A stretch of DNA of 64,000 nucleotides, from the NCBI RefSeq assembly GCF_009796845.1, contig NZ_CP047025.1:62001-126000 (forward strand), read 5' to 3'. This DNA is from Cobetia sp. L2A1. Lineage in GTDB: Bacteria; Pseudomonadota; Gammaproteobacteria; Pseudomonadales; Halomonadaceae. The position numbers and the translations under genes were made by a program. Shown piece by piece: positions 1 through 8,813 of the stretch (positions are counted from its first letter, which is position 1; the number at the start of each line of letters is the position of its first letter). The notes under the pieces were generated by a model. The model did no database searches and was not told the origin of the DNA. It saw nothing but the letters and a program-made list of their open reading frames with translations.

Positions 1-84
1 ATTCTGGTCGGGCTGGGTTTGCATCTGAGTGGTCGTCTGGTGCTGGGGTTGCTGCGCGTAAAGCAGACTTCCCACCTCAATTGA
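1..84 (+). CDS. C-terminal end of an unidentified, probably membrane protein
   Basis: An open frame enters from the left edge in frame 1 and ends at TGA 82-84, leaving 27 codons. The residues are strongly hydrophobic (Leu, Gly and Val rich) up to a short polar tail, which suits the last membrane helix of an integral membrane protein. Too little is present to name a family. It points the same way as speE and ends about 200 bases before it. Confidence 0.4.
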   Translation: MLVGLGLHLSGRLVLGLLRVKQTSHLN

Positions 85-287
85 ACTCTCGCCTATGCAT
101 GGCTGTCGTGTAATTGTCATGCATCAGGTCTTTCCACTCCGTCTGTCTTTGGCTATGGTGCAGCGCCTGCGCCACGCTGATGCATTATCGGCAAGGCTCA
201 TTCGATGCTCTAGTTCTTGATGTACTAGATACCATCCCGATTCATACCTCGATATCCCGATTCCCGATATCCATTGCGAGGGTCCCC

Positions 288-1151
288 ATGACCGAACGTC
301 TCGATGGCTCCTGGTTTACCGAAATCTTCGATCGCCACGGCAGCGCCTTCTCGCTCAAGGTCAGCCACAAGCTGCATGACGAGCAGACTCCCTATCAGCA
401 CCTCGAAGTCTATGCCACCGAGACCTACGGCAATTTGATGGTGCTGGACGGCTGCGTGATGCTGACCGATCGCGACAACTTCCTCTATCACGAGATGATG
501 TCGCACCCGGCGCTGTTCGCCCATGCTGCACCCAAGCGCGTTGTCATCATCGGTGGTGGTGACTGCGGTACGCTGCGTGAGGTGCTCAAGCACCCGGGCG
601 TGGAGAAAGTGACGCAGATCGATATCGATCCAGCGGTTACACGTGCCTCTGAGAAGTTCTTCCCGGCATTGGTCGATTCCAACGATGATCCGCGCGCTGA
701 GCTGTTGTTTGAAGATGGCGTGAAGTGGGTCGACAATTGCCCGGACGAAAGCATCGACGTGATGATCGTTGACTCTACTGACCCGGTCGGTCCGGCGGAA
801 GGTCTGTTCAAGACTGACTTCCTCAAGCGTTGTCACCGTATCCTCAAGCAGGGCGGCCTGATGGTGCAGCAGAGCGAATCGCCGCTGTATCACACCGACT
901 CCATCATCAAGGACCTACGTAATGATATGGGCGAGGCCGGTTTTGATAGCGTAGCCACGCTACCGTTTCCGCAGCCGGTGTATCCGTCCGGCTGGTGGAG
1001 CTGCACGCTCGCCGGCAAGGGATGTGATGTGAAAGCCTTCCGTGAAGAAGACGCGGCGGCGGCAACGTTCGCGCGCGATTTCTACACGGTGGAAGGGCAT
1101 CGCGCTGCGTTGGTACTGCCGCCCTTCATGCAGCGCTTGCTGGAAAAATGA
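288..1151 (+). CDS. speE: Spermidine synthase (polyamine aminopropyltransferase)
   Basis: Cytosolic enzyme that transfers the aminopropyl group of decarboxylated S-adenosylmethionine to putrescine, giving spermidine. The 287 residues match the usual length of about 288. A Rossmann-like glycine motif GGGDCGTLREVLKH lies near residue 95, and DSTDPVGPAEGLF near residue 165 carries the catalytic aspartate region; YHEMMSHPALFAH precedes the cofactor loop. The open frame extends further upstream, but ATG 288 is preferred because it follows GAGGG (278-282) and begins at the conserved protein start. The glycine motif has Cys where many homologues have Gly. A strong terminator follows, so it is probably monocistronic. 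Confidence 0.95.
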   Translation: MTERLDGSWFTEIFDRHGSAFSLKVSHKLHDEQTPYQHLEVYATETYGNLMVLDGCVMLTDRDNFLYHEMMSHPALFAHAAPKRVVIIGGGDCGTLREVLKHPGVEKVTQIDIDPAVTRASEKFFPALVDSNDDPRAELLFEDGVKWVDNCPDESIDVMIVDSTDPVGPAEGLFKTDFLKRCHRILKQGGLMVQQSESPLYHTDSIIKDLRNDMGEAGFDSVATLPFPQPVYPSGWWSCTLAGKGCDVKAFREEDAAAATFARDFYTVEGHRAALVLPPFMQRLLEK

Positions 1152-1258
1152 TCGATTTTCAGCGGCATGTTGAGTGCTTCTGGATGAGTCAGCGTTGATG
1201 CGGGAAGGCTGAGACATTGGTCGCAGCTGTCCTGTTGAGAGCCAGAAGAAAACCTAAG

Positions 1259-1288
1259 CGGCCGTTTCATTATGAAACGGCCGTTTTT
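1259..1288 (+). terminator. Rho-independent terminator after speE
   Basis: A 12-bp perfect inverted repeat, CGGCCGTTTCAT / ATGAAACGGCCG around a single T, is followed by TTTTT. It lies about 108 bases after the speE stop and before the amino-acid transporter promoter. Confidence 0.85.
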
Positions 1289-1449
1289 ATTTTGCACCGA
1301 TATGAAGCGAACATGCCGAATAACGGCACCATCTACGCGCCAAGCACGCCATACTATCCTTGGCCTCTCTTACCATCTTTGGCCTTTTTCACTGTCTTTT
1401 AGTGGTTTTTCAAGCGTTGAACGTAGTGAATTACGCGATAGGCGGAAAT

Positions 1450-1465
1450 TGGAACGCAGCTTGCT
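1450..1465 (+). promoter_or_regulatory. Sigma-54-type promoter for aapJQMP
   Basis: TGGAAC-GCAGC-TTGCT matches the sigma-54 consensus TGGCAC-N5-TTGCW, with exactly 10 bases between the GG (1451-1452) and GC (1463-1464) doublets. It sits about 90 bases before the aapJ start, so the operon is probably under nitrogen control through RpoN. I did not find a full NtrC palindrome upstream; only GCACC half-sites occur near 1296-1345. Confidence 0.65.
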
Positions 1466-1554
1466 ATTGTCGAGGGGTGCCATGCATAGCATTGCACCAC
1501 ATCCGTATCGGAAAGATTTTCGAGCGGAACCCAGACATACGCGAGGGATTCATG

Positions 1555-2580
1555 ATGCATAACAATAAGAAGCCACTGCTGATCGTTAGCGCCGCCCTTC
1601 TGGCTACCGTTGTAGCCAGTGGCGCCAGCGCAGCGACTCTGGATAGCGTCAAGGAAAAGGGTTTTGTCCAGTGTGGCGTCAGTACCGGCTTGCCGGGCTT
1701 CTCGGCACCGGATGATGCTGGCAACTGGCAGGGCCTCGATGTCGATGTATGCCGTGGTGTGGCTGCTGCAGTATTCGGCGACGCCAGCAAGGTGCGTTAT
1801 ATACCGCTGACGGCCAAGGAGCGCTTCACCGCACTGCAGTCCGGCGAGATCGATGTCTTGTCACGCAACACCACCTGGACCGCTACACGCGATACTTCAC
1901 TGGGCCTGAACTTCGCCGGCGTAAACTATTATGACGGCCAGGGCTTCATGGTCAGCAAGGATCTCGGTGTCGCCAGCGCCAAGGAGCTGGATGGCGCAGC
2001 CATCTGCATCCAGTCCGGTACCACGACCGAGCTGAACCTGGCCGACTATTTCCGCCTCAATGGCATGAAGTTCGAGCCAGTCGTTTTCGATACCTCCGAT
2101 CAGACCGTCAAAGGCTTTGAGGCAGGCCGTTGCGACGTACTGACTTCCGATCAGTCCCAGCTTTATGCCCTGCGTATCAAGCTTGCTGATCCGGCTGCCG
2201 CAATGGTGCTACCGGAAGTCATTTCCAAGGAGCCGCTGGGCCCCGTCGTAAGTCAGGGTGATGATCAGTGGTTCAACATCGTGAAATGGACCCTGTTCGC
2301 TCAGATCAACGCGGAAGAAATGGGCCTGACGTCCGAGAATGTTGAATCCATGAAGGCCGATAGCAATCCGAACATTGCCCGCTTGGTCGGAGCCGATGGC
2401 AACTATGGCGAGGCCATGGGTCTATCAGCAGATTGGGCATATCAGGTGATCAAGCAAGTCGGTAACTACGGTGAAATGTTTGAACGCAATGTGGGTACAG
2501 GCTCCGCGCTGAATATCGAGCGTGGTTTGAATGCACTGTGGAGCAATGGCGGTATTCAGTACGCCCCGCCGATTCGCTGA
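1555..2580 (+). CDS. aapJ: General L-amino acid ABC transporter, periplasmic binding protein
   Basis: Periplasmic receptor that delivers a broad range of L-amino acids to the AapQM permease. With ATG 1555 the product is 341 residues, the usual AapJ length. A signal peptide is visible: NKKPLL, a hydrophobic core, then ASGASAA before TLDSVKEKGFVQCG. The mature part has the family-3 solute-binding signature, including GFSAPDDAGNWQGLDVDVCR and LTAKERFTALQSGEIDVL. GAGGG at 1543-1547 suits ATG 1555 better than ATG 1552. First gene of the operon, behind a sigma-54-like promoter. Confidence 0.93.
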   Translation: MHNNKKPLLIVSAALLATVVASGASAATLDSVKEKGFVQCGVSTGLPGFSAPDDAGNWQGLDVDVCRGVAAAVFGDASKVRYIPLTAKERFTALQSGEIDVLSRNTTWTATRDTSLGLNFAGVNYYDGQGFMVSKDLGVASAKELDGAAICIQSGTTTELNLADYFRLNGMKFEPVVFDTSDQTVKGFEAGRCDVLTSDQSQLYALRIKLADPAAAMVLPEVISKEPLGPVVSQGDDQWFNIVKWTLFAQINAEEMGLTSENVESMKADSNPNIARLVGADGNYGEAMGLSADWAYQVIKQVGNYGEMFERNVGTGSALNIERGLNALWSNGGIQYAPPIR

Positions 2581-2647
2581 TCTACTGAGCTTCGCTTCAT
2601 TAGGTAAAGCGGATTCTCTGTCTTGTGCAGCAGGCTGAGCAAGGACG

Positions 2648-2690
2648 CTGGCCAGGGAGAGGTGGCCATCAGGCTATCTTCCCTGGCCAG
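2648..2690 (+). other. Intercistronic stem-loop between aapJ and aapQ
   Basis: CTGGCCAGGGA (2648-2658) pairs perfectly with TCCCTGGCCAG (2680-2690) across a 21-base loop. No T-run follows, so it is unlikely to be a full terminator. In many binding-protein operons, such as malE-malF, a hairpin here protects the upstream message or reduces read-through so that the receptor is made in excess over the permease. That role here is inferred from position. Confidence 0.6.
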
Positions 2691-2823
2691 TGTCATTGAA
2701 GCCCCGCCTGACTTACCCATCGTGACCGTTTGAACCATTCACCGAGTGCTGAGAGATAACTGATCTACCGCTCGACAGGGCAGTAGGCAGAAGTCACATA
2801 GCTTTCCGGCGGAGATTGCCTGT

Positions 2824-4014
2824 ATGACACACCCTGCTTCTCACCCGCCAGCCAAGGTCAAACCGCCTTTCTGGCGTGACCCGGCCAAGCGAGCACTGAT
2901 CTTTCAGCTGTTGATGTTGGGAGGCGTGTTCGGCGTGCTGGCATTGATCGTCAGCAATACCCTGACCAATCTTGAAAGTCGTGGTATCACCACTGGCTTT
3001 GCTTTCCTTGATAACACCGCAGGCTTTGGCATTCTGCAGAGCCTGATCGACTATTCCGAGCAGTCCACCTATGGCGATACCTTTATCGTCGGTCTGCTCA
3101 ATACCCTGCTTGTCTCGGCCTTGGGCGTGATTACGGCGACCGTGATCGGTTTCGTCATGGGGGTCGCCCGTTTATCGCCCAACTGGCTCATCTCCAAGCT
3201 GGCGGCGGTCTATATCGAGATCTTCCGCAACATTCCGTTGCTACTGCAGATCTTCTTCTGGTACTTCGCGGTATTGCGGGCACTGCCAAGCCCGCGTGGC
3301 TCGCTGTCGCTGGGCGAGGCTATCTTCCTCAATGTGCGCGGGCTGTATGTGCCGGCGCCGATCGCGGGAGCAGGTTTCTCCGTCGTGTTGGCGGTGCTTG
3401 CGCTGGCTATCGTGACCAGCGGTGTCTTCATCTACTGGAATCGGCAGCGTCAGGCACAGACCGGGCAGCGCTTGCCCGCAGGTTGGATTTCGTTGGGGCT
3501 GATCATTGGCGCACCGCTGCTGGCCTACGTGGTCATGGGTATGCCGTTGACGTGGGAAATGCCAGAACTCAAGGGCTTCAACTTCCGCGGCGGCATTACC
3601 GTCGTGCCCGAGTTCCTGGCGCTTTGGGTGGCACTGTCGGTCTATACCGCTGCTTTCATCGCTGAAATCGTGCGCTCCGGCATCGAGGCGGTACCTCATG
3701 GTCAGACGGAGGTGTCGCGCGCGCTATCACTGAGCAATGGAATGACGTTGAGACTGGTGGTCATCCCACAGGCACTGCGCGTCATCATTCCGCCGCTGAC
3801 CAGCCAGTATCTGAACCTGATCAAGAACTCGTCACTGGCGACGGCCATTGGTTATCCGGACCTGGTGTCGGTGTTTGCCGGCACTACGCTCAATCAGACC
3901 GGTCAGGCCATCGAAGTCATTGCCATGACGATGCTGGTATATCTGACCATCAGCTTGCTGGTCTCCATGTTCATGAACTGGTTCAACGCCCGCATGGCGT
4001 TGGTCGAGCGCTGA
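2824..4014 (+). CDS. aapQ: General L-amino acid ABC transporter, permease AapQ
   Basis: Inner-membrane permease subunit of 396 residues that pairs with AapM. The N-terminus is cytoplasmic and proline/lysine rich, followed by a first helix at about residues 25-50. The polar amino-acid transporter module (HisM/GlnP type) starts near residue 90 with FIVGLLNTLLVSALGVITAT, and VYIEIFRNIPLLLQIFFW is a family hallmark. The ATPase-contact EAA loop is EVSRALSLSNGMTLRLVVIPQ near residue 300. The long insert between helices is usual for AapQ. GGAG precedes ATG 2824; aapM follows after 10 bases. Confidence 0.93.
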   Translation: MTHPASHPPAKVKPPFWRDPAKRALIFQLLMLGGVFGVLALIVSNTLTNLESRGITTGFAFLDNTAGFGILQSLIDYSEQSTYGDTFIVGLLNTLLVSALGVITATVIGFVMGVARLSPNWLISKLAAVYIEIFRNIPLLLQIFFWYFAVLRALPSPRGSLSLGEAIFLNVRGLYVPAPIAGAGFSVVLAVLALAIVTSGVFIYWNRQRQAQTGQRLPAGWISLGLIIGAPLLAYVVMGMPLTWEMPELKGFNFRGGITVVPEFLALWVALSVYTAAFIAEIVRSGIEAVPHGQTEVSRALSLSNGMTLRLVVIPQALRVIIPPLTSQYLNLIKNSSLATAIGYPDLVSVFAGTTLNQTGQAIEVIAMTMLVYLTISLLVSMFMNWFNARMALVER

Positions 4015-4024
4015 GGGTCTGCCC

Positions 4025-5149
4025 ATGTCAATTGAAAAGCCCCTTTCACGGGTTACCGAAAAAATGATCGATGCACGCTCGGCACCCAGCGATAGCATCG
4101 GTGCGATTGCCTGGCTGCGTACCAATCTGTTTGCTGGGCCAATCAATACGCTGTTTACCCTGTTCGCGCTCTATCTCGTCTATTTGCTGATAGTGCCCAG
4201 CGTGCAATGGGCGCTGATCGATGCCAGCTGGAGTGGAACGACACGTGCCGATTGCACGGGTGAAGGCGCCTGCTGGGTCTTCATCAGTGCACGTCTTGAT
4301 CAGTTCATCTATGGCTTTTATCCAGAAGAGCTGACCTGGCGAGTCGATATCGTCTTTGCCATCTTTGCGGTGTTGATGGCCTGGTTGGCAATTCCGAAAA
4401 TGCCCGCCAAAGGACTGGTCGCCATCGCCACGTTGGCGGTGTTCCCCTTCATTGCCTTCTTCCTGCTACATGGTGGCAGCTTTGGGCTTGAGGTAGTGGG
4501 CACCCACGAGTGGGGTGGTTTGATGCTGACGCTGGTACTGGCGGTCGTCGGTATCGTGGGGGCATTGCCGTTGGGTATTCTTCTGGCAATGGGGCGTCGT
4601 TCCGATATGCCGATCGTGAAGAGCATCTGTGTGGTGTTCATCGAGTTCTGGCGTGGCGTACCGCTCATCACCGTGCTGTTCATGGCATCAGTGATGTTGC
4701 CGCTATTCGTGCCGGGAGAGGTCAATCTGGACAAGCTGGTGCGCGCACTGATCGGCATCACCCTGTTCCAGAGTGCCTATATGGCCGAGGTGGTGCGTGG
4801 TGGACTGCAGGCGATTCCCAAGGGCCAGAGTGAAGCCGGTATGGCACTGGGCATGGGCTATTGGCGCAACATGGGGTTGATCGTATTGCCTCAGGCGCTA
4901 AAGCTGATGATTCCCGGCATCGTGAATACCTTTATCGCGCTGTTCAAGGATACCTCGCTGGTACTGATCATCGGACTATTTGATCTGCTGGCCATCGTGC
5001 AGGCCGGTCTGGCTGACCCCAAGTGGCTGGGGTATTCCATCGAAGGTTATGCCTTCGTGGCGCTTATCTTCTGGGTCTTCTGTTTCAGCATGTCTCGCTA
5101 CAGCCAGTATCTCGAGCACCTGCTGCATACCGGTCACAAGAAGCGCTGA
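4025..5149 (+). CDS. aapM: General L-amino acid ABC transporter, permease AapM
   Basis: Second inner-membrane permease subunit, 374 residues. The cytoplasmic N-terminal segment and first helix are followed by a periplasmic region and the conserved core. VVFIEFWRGVPLITVLFMAS matches the family signature around residue 205. The EAA loop is SEAGMALGMGYWRNMGLIVLPQ near residue 270, where the ATPase AapP docks. It starts 10 bases after aapQ with GAGGG upstream and is followed 24 bases later by aapP, consistent with one transcript. Confidence 0.93.
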   Translation: MSIEKPLSRVTEKMIDARSAPSDSIGAIAWLRTNLFAGPINTLFTLFALYLVYLLIVPSVQWALIDASWSGTTRADCTGEGACWVFISARLDQFIYGFYPEELTWRVDIVFAIFAVLMAWLAIPKMPAKGLVAIATLAVFPFIAFFLLHGGSFGLEVVGTHEWGGLMLTLVLAVVGIVGALPLGILLAMGRRSDMPIVKSICVVFIEFWRGVPLITVLFMASVMLPLFVPGEVNLDKLVRALIGITLFQSAYMAEVVRGGLQAIPKGQSEAGMALGMGYWRNMGLIVLPQALKLMIPGIVNTFIALFKDTSLVLIIGLFDLLAIVQAGLADPKWLGYSIEGYAFVALIFWVFCFSMSRYSQYLEHLLHTGHKKR

Positions 5150-5173
5150 TCACGGCGCCAAGGAATTCTTATC

Positions 5174-5956
5174 ATGACAACGACAACAACCGCATCTCGA
5201 GATAACACTACAGACCACGAGCGCCCGATGATCGAAATCAAGGGGCTCAACAAGTGGTACGGCGACTTCCACGTACTGCGTGATATCAACCTGAGCGTGC
5301 GCAAGGGTGAGCGTATCGTCATCTGTGGGCCGTCAGGCTCAGGCAAGTCGACGATGATTCGCTGCATCAATCATCTCGAGGAGCATCAGGAAGGTGACAT
5401 CGTGGTCAATGGCATGCCACTGACCCAGGACATCAAGCAGATCGAGGCGATTCGTCGCAACGTCGGCATGGTGTTTCAGCACTTCAATCTGTTTCCGCAC
5501 CTGACCGTGCTGGAGAACTGCTGCCTGGCACCGATATGGGTGCAGAAGCGTGCGCGCAAGGAGGCTGAGGCTGAAGCGATGCAGTACCTGGAGCGCGTGC
5601 GTATCGCGGACCAGGCACACAAGTTTCCAGGGCAGTTATCGGGTGGCCAGCAGCAGCGCGTAGCGATTGCGCGCTCACTGTGTCTAAGCCCGGAAGTGAT
5701 GCTGTTCGATGAGCCGACCTCCGCACTGGATCCGGAGATGATCAAGGAAGTGCTGGATGTCATGGTCGAGCTCGCCAACGAGGGCATGACCATGCTGTGT
5801 GTGACCCACGAGATGGGCTTTGCCAAGACCGTGGCAGACCGGGTCATATTCATGGATCAAGGGCAGATCATTGAGGAGAACGCACCGGAGCCGTTCTTCA
5901 ACAATCCTCAGTCGGAGCGCACCCAGTTGTTCCTCAGTCAGATATTGGGTCACTGA
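5174..5956 (+). CDS. aapP: General L-amino acid ABC transporter, ATP-binding protein
   Basis: Cytoplasmic ATPase that powers the AapQM permease. The 260 residues contain Walker [10 protein letters not shown] near residue 53, the Q-loop at [17 protein letters not shown], the ABC signature [15 protein letters not shown], Walker [15 protein letters not shown] and the switch histidine in [14 protein letters not shown] at 5160-5164 supports ATG 5174; a second possible start at 5228 ([12 protein letters not shown]) is closer to where the family alignment usually begins. Last gene of the operon, followed by two strong hairpins. Confidence 0.95.
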   Translation: MTTTTTASRDNTTDHERPMIEIKGLNKWYGDFHVLRDINLSVRKGERIVICGPSGSGKSTMIRCINHLEEHQEGDIVVNGMPLTQDIKQIEAIRRNVGMVFQHFNLFPHLTVLENCCLAPIWVQKRARKEAEAEAMQYLERVRIADQAHKFPGQLSGGQQQRVAIARSLCLSPEVMLFDEPTSALDPEMIKEVLDVMVELANEGMTMLCVTHEMGFAKTVADRVIFMDQGQIIEENAPEPFFNNPQSERTQLFLSQILGH

Positions 5957-6050
5957 TCTGAGCCAAGACGAGCAGAGCAGGAGGGGAAGGGCCAATCAGC
6001 CATACCTGCCATCAGCTGTGCTTGCGAGTCGTGCTGATTGAAAACCAAAA

Positions 6051-6081
6051 AGCCCCACGTGAATATCACGTGGGGCTTTTT
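6051..6081 (+). terminator. Rho-independent terminator of the aap operon
   Basis: AGCCCCACGTGA / TCACGTGGGGCT, 12 bp with an ATA loop and a T-run to 6081. AAAA on the left arm means it could also act on minus-strand transcripts. Confidence 0.85.
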
Positions 6082-6087
6082 GTGCTG

Positions 6088-6131
6088 AAGAGGCGGCCAG
6101 TAAGTGATGACTCACATACTGGCCGCCTCTT
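6088..6131. terminator. Second hairpin of the convergent terminator pair
   Basis: A 15-bp perfect inverted repeat (6088-6102 with 6117-6131), GC rich in the centre, followed by TTTTA on the plus strand. It lies between the end of aapP and the end of the minus-strand gene at 6147, so it probably separates convergent transcripts. Confidence 0.7.
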
Positions 6132-6146
6132 TTATAGCATGAGCCG

Positions 6147-6683
6147 TTAGAGACTGGGTTCGGTGCGGCTAGGCTGCTCGGCGACCGTGGTAGGCAGCTC
6201 GGCGTCATTTCCCATGCTTGGCTCCTGAGGCTTGGCCGGAGTTGCCGTATGCGGTGCGGTGGATGCCGGGGAAGACTGCGACTCCGCGGGCATCTCCTTG
6301 CCCTCACGCGGCCAGGTGACGCTGCGCGGCTGACCGACCCAGCTGTCATCGTTGTCATGGACGGCCGGACGCCGCGAGGTAGAGCGAGTGACCAGTGCTG
6401 CAGCATCCAGTGTCGGCGCGGCACCCCGTACGCTCATGAGGTGGTGAGGTGACATCAGCAACTCGAAGAGTAGGCGGGTGAGCACGAAGGCCAGCAGAAA
6501 GCCGCCGATACCCTGTGCCAGTACCGGCCACTGGGCCAGCAACGAGTTGTCGGGGCCTATCGGCGTGAGGTGCTGCAGGGTCCAGCCAGCAGCGCTAGCC
6601 AGCAGGCCTAGCTGAAGCATGAGGTGAGCAGTGACCAGCACGCGGCGTGGCAGCGGGCGGCGCATCAGCAGCAGATTACGCAT
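6147..6683 (-). CDS. Small inner-membrane protein of unknown function
   Basis: A 178-residue protein I cannot assign to a family. After a basic start (MRNLLLMRRPLPRRV) there are two probable membrane helices, at about residues 16-36 and 53-78, followed by a long hydrophilic tail rich in Pro, Ser, Ala and Glu that looks disordered. The short, basic N-terminus suggests both ends are cytoplasmic. It stands alone, convergent with aapP across a double terminator. Codon use resembles the neighbours, and GAACTTCCG just before the start is only a weak ribosome site. Confidence 0.6.
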   Translation of the reverse strand: MRNLLLMRRPLPRRVLVTAHLMLQLGLLASAAGWTLQHLTPIGPDNSLLAQWPVLAQGIGGFLLAFVLTRLLFELLMSPHHLMSVRGAAPTLDAAALVTRSTSRRPAVHDNDDSWVGQPRSVTWPREGKEMPAESQSSPASTAPHTATPAKPQEPSMGNDAELPTTVAEQPSRTEPSL

Positions 6684-6969
6684 CGGAAGTTCTCCGGAAG
6701 AGTGCAGCAGATAGAAAGATGGCTAAAAGCCGATGCAGAATGGTATCTCGGCGTGCGTTTATCGCTGAGATCTGCGGTTGCGGGGATGTTAGCACGCACT
6801 TCGCCAATGGCGTCATGTCCCGAAGACGCGACGCTCATGTCGGTGAGCAGTAAATATCACTCGGGGTTGAATGTGCGCTGTCTCGGCAGCATGTCTTGCT
6901 GTGAACATGAAAAATAAAGTAGTTACCTGCTTCATCACTAACGCCTCGCAAGAGATAGGGAGTGTGTAA

Positions 6970-7398
6970 ATGGTTACTTACATCGTTGCTGCCGATGCCG
7001 CTCGCGCTCGGATTTTTGAACGAACCGCAGGCAAGATCATCGAGGTGGAAACCCTCGTCCATCCAGAGAGTCGCCAGCATACTGGTGACTTGAGAACCGG
7101 AGGCAAGGGCGAGTCGAGCGGTGGGCATGGCAGTCTCCACCAAACCGGCGACGACGGCGCTACCTCTGATAAACATCAAGCTTTCTTTGCCAAGGAAGTC
7201 GCCCAATATCTCAAGCAGACTGCCAATAGTGGCAAGTTTGATGAATTGATCATTGCAGCTGCCCCCGGCTTCCTCGGAGTACTACGCGACAAGCTGGACA
7301 AGCCAGTGACCAAGTTGGTGACGGAGACGCTCGACAAGGATCTTTCCCACGAGAGTGCAGACCAGATCAAGGCGCGCTTTTCCGGCCTTCGGCACTAG
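6970..7398 (+). CDS. Host attachment family protein (PF10116-like)
   Basis: A soluble 142-residue protein. The start VTYIVAADAARARIFE is typical of the host-attachment (Host_attach) family, named for a requirement in host-cell attachment in plant-associated bacteria but present widely in free-living proteobacteria. The middle is a Gly/His-rich linker, followed by FAKEVAQYLKQTANSGKFDELIIAAAPGFLG, which fits the release-factor-like fold proposed for the family. The molecular role is unknown. GAGATAGGGAGTGTGT precedes the start. A bidirectional terminator separates it from finR. Confidence 0.85.
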   Translation: MVTYIVAADAARARIFERTAGKIIEVETLVHPESRQHTGDLRTGGKGESSGGHGSLHQTGDDGATSDKHQAFFAKEVAQYLKQTANSGKFDELIIAAAPGFLGVLRDKLDKPVTKLVTETLDKDLSHESADQIKARFSGLRH

Positions 7399-7494
7399 TA
7401 TCATCGGGTACAAGAGAGAGTGTGCGCTTACCAATTGATACTGAAAGGTGAGTCCCACGCGTGAAGCGATGGGTTTGAGCATCCAGTGCAATAT

Positions 7495-7535
7495 ACACAA
7501 AATACCGTCGGAAATCGCCCGGCGGTATTTTGTGT
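7495..7535. terminator. Bidirectional terminator between host-attachment gene and finR
   Basis: ACACAAAATACCG (7495-7507) pairs with CGGTATTTTGTGT (7523-7535). A/T tracts inside both arms fit termination from either side, between convergent genes. Confidence 0.75.
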
Positions 7536-7567
7536 GTAAGTGGTCACTCTCGACAGAGTGCATGTTT

Positions 7568-8539
7568 TCACGGCACCTTGGGTAGCACGATCTCGTCGCT
7601 GCGTGAGGCAGAGCCGCTCAGTGTTCGGCAGCTCGCGACAAACTCACGCATGGCTTGAGTAATGAAGCGGTCACGATGATGAACGAAACGATAGGCGCGA
7701 GTCAGCGCTAACCAAGGGGTGGGAAGCTCGATCAGGCTGCCGCGATGAAAAGCGTCACGCAGGGCAAGACGTGAGATGCATCCGATACCCAGCCCTGCTT
7801 CTACGGCGCGCTTGATGGCCTCGGTGTGCTCCAGCTCCATCATGATGTCGAGTCGCTGAGCAACACTGGTCGAGGGGCCAGCAAGGTGAGGGCGCAGAGC
7901 CTGCTCAAAGGTGCTGCGCGTGCCAGACCCTCGCTCTCGCATGATCCAGCGTGCGGCGAGTAACCGGTCCAGGGTGATGCCCTCTTGGGACAGTCCCTGC
8001 GTCAGTCCCTGTGCCAACGGATGCGAAGGTGCACAGAAGATGCTCAGTCTATCGCTGACCCAGTGCGCCTCCTCCAGTAGCGGATGTTCTACCTCTCCTT
8101 CTATCAGGCCGATATCGAGCTCGAAGTTCACTAGCTTGTCTATCAGCTGATGGGTGTTGTGTACGTGCAGCTCGACGCGACTTGCGGGGTGGTCAGTCAG
8201 AAAACTTCCGATGATCTGCGGTGCGAGATAGTTGCCGATGGTCAGTGTGGCGCCAATTTCCAGTGAGCCGGTCGCATCCTGTTGCCCGAGTAACTGTTCA
8301 AGTTCCTCTGCTTGATCCAGCAGCGCGATGGCCTTGGGGAGTAGCTCGCGGCCCAAGCCATTCAGACGTAGCCGCTTGCCGAGGCGATCGAACAGTCGGC
8401 AATTGAACTGGCGTTCCAGCTCAGCCAGTGATGTGCTGGCGGCTGACTGGGACATGGCGAGGCTTTCGGCGGCCAACGATACGTTGTCGTGGCGAGCTAC
8501 GGCGACAAAGACGGCCAGCTGACGCAGGCTGTAGCGCAT
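7568..8539 (-). CDS. finR: LysR-type regulator, FinR-like activator of fpr
   Basis: LysR-family transcription factor of 323 residues. The N-terminal winged helix-turn-helix is MRYSLRQLAVFVAVARHDN to about residue 65 (SLAAESLAMSQSAASTSLAELERQF), and the rest is the effector-binding domain. ATG 8539 is chosen because the HTH begins there; the open frame runs 16 codons further upstream. It is divergent from fpr, the arrangement of finR-fpr in Pseudomonas, where FinR activates fpr under superoxide stress and iron-sulfur cluster damage. The name rests on this context plus family membership. Confidence 0.85.
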   Translation of the reverse strand: MRYSLRQLAVFVAVARHDNVSLAAESLAMSQSAASTSLAELERQFNCRLFDRLGKRLRLNGLGRELLPKAIALLDQAEELEQLLGQQDATGSLEIGATLTIGNYLAPQIIGSFLTDHPASRVELHVHNTHQLIDKLVNFELDIGLIEGEVEHPLLEEAHWVSDRLSIFCAPSHPLAQGLTQGLSQEGITLDRLLAARWIMRERGSGTRSTFEQALRPHLAGPSTSVAQRLDIMMELEHTEAIKRAVEAGLGIGCISRLALRDAFHRGSLIELPTPWLALTRAYRFVHHRDRFITQAMREFVASCRTLSGSASRSDEIVLPKVP

Positions 8540-8813
8540 TTGGCCTCCTATGGCGCATGGATGCAGGGGGAGTGATGACGGGCGCAACGCGAAAAATCGT
8601 CACGACAGGATGTTTATTGCAGGCACAAGGTTGAAATAAGATTCATTCGCAACCAATATTGATAGAATAGATAACCTATATCCAGATAAACCATTTAACG
8701 CATAACCCGGAAATGACTACAATCGTCGCATAGTTCATTGGGTCATAAGCTGTTATTTGTTTATTCCAATAGAGAATATTGAATTTGAGGGGCAACGCCC
8801 CGGGAGGCATCAA
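8540..8813. promoter_or_regulatory. finR-fpr divergent control region
   Basis: About 270 bases between divergent starts. The part 8630-8760 is clearly AT-richer than the surroundings and would hold the two promoters and the FinR sites, which in LysR systems are dyads around T-N11-A. I do not see one dominant palindrome. GGGAGG at 8802-8807 is the fpr ribosome site. Confidence 0.4.

Noticed and set aside
225..893. Long minus-strand open frame opposite speE
   Set aside because: Shadow of the spermidine synthase gene: no domain, no ribosome site, and the plus frame is unambiguous.
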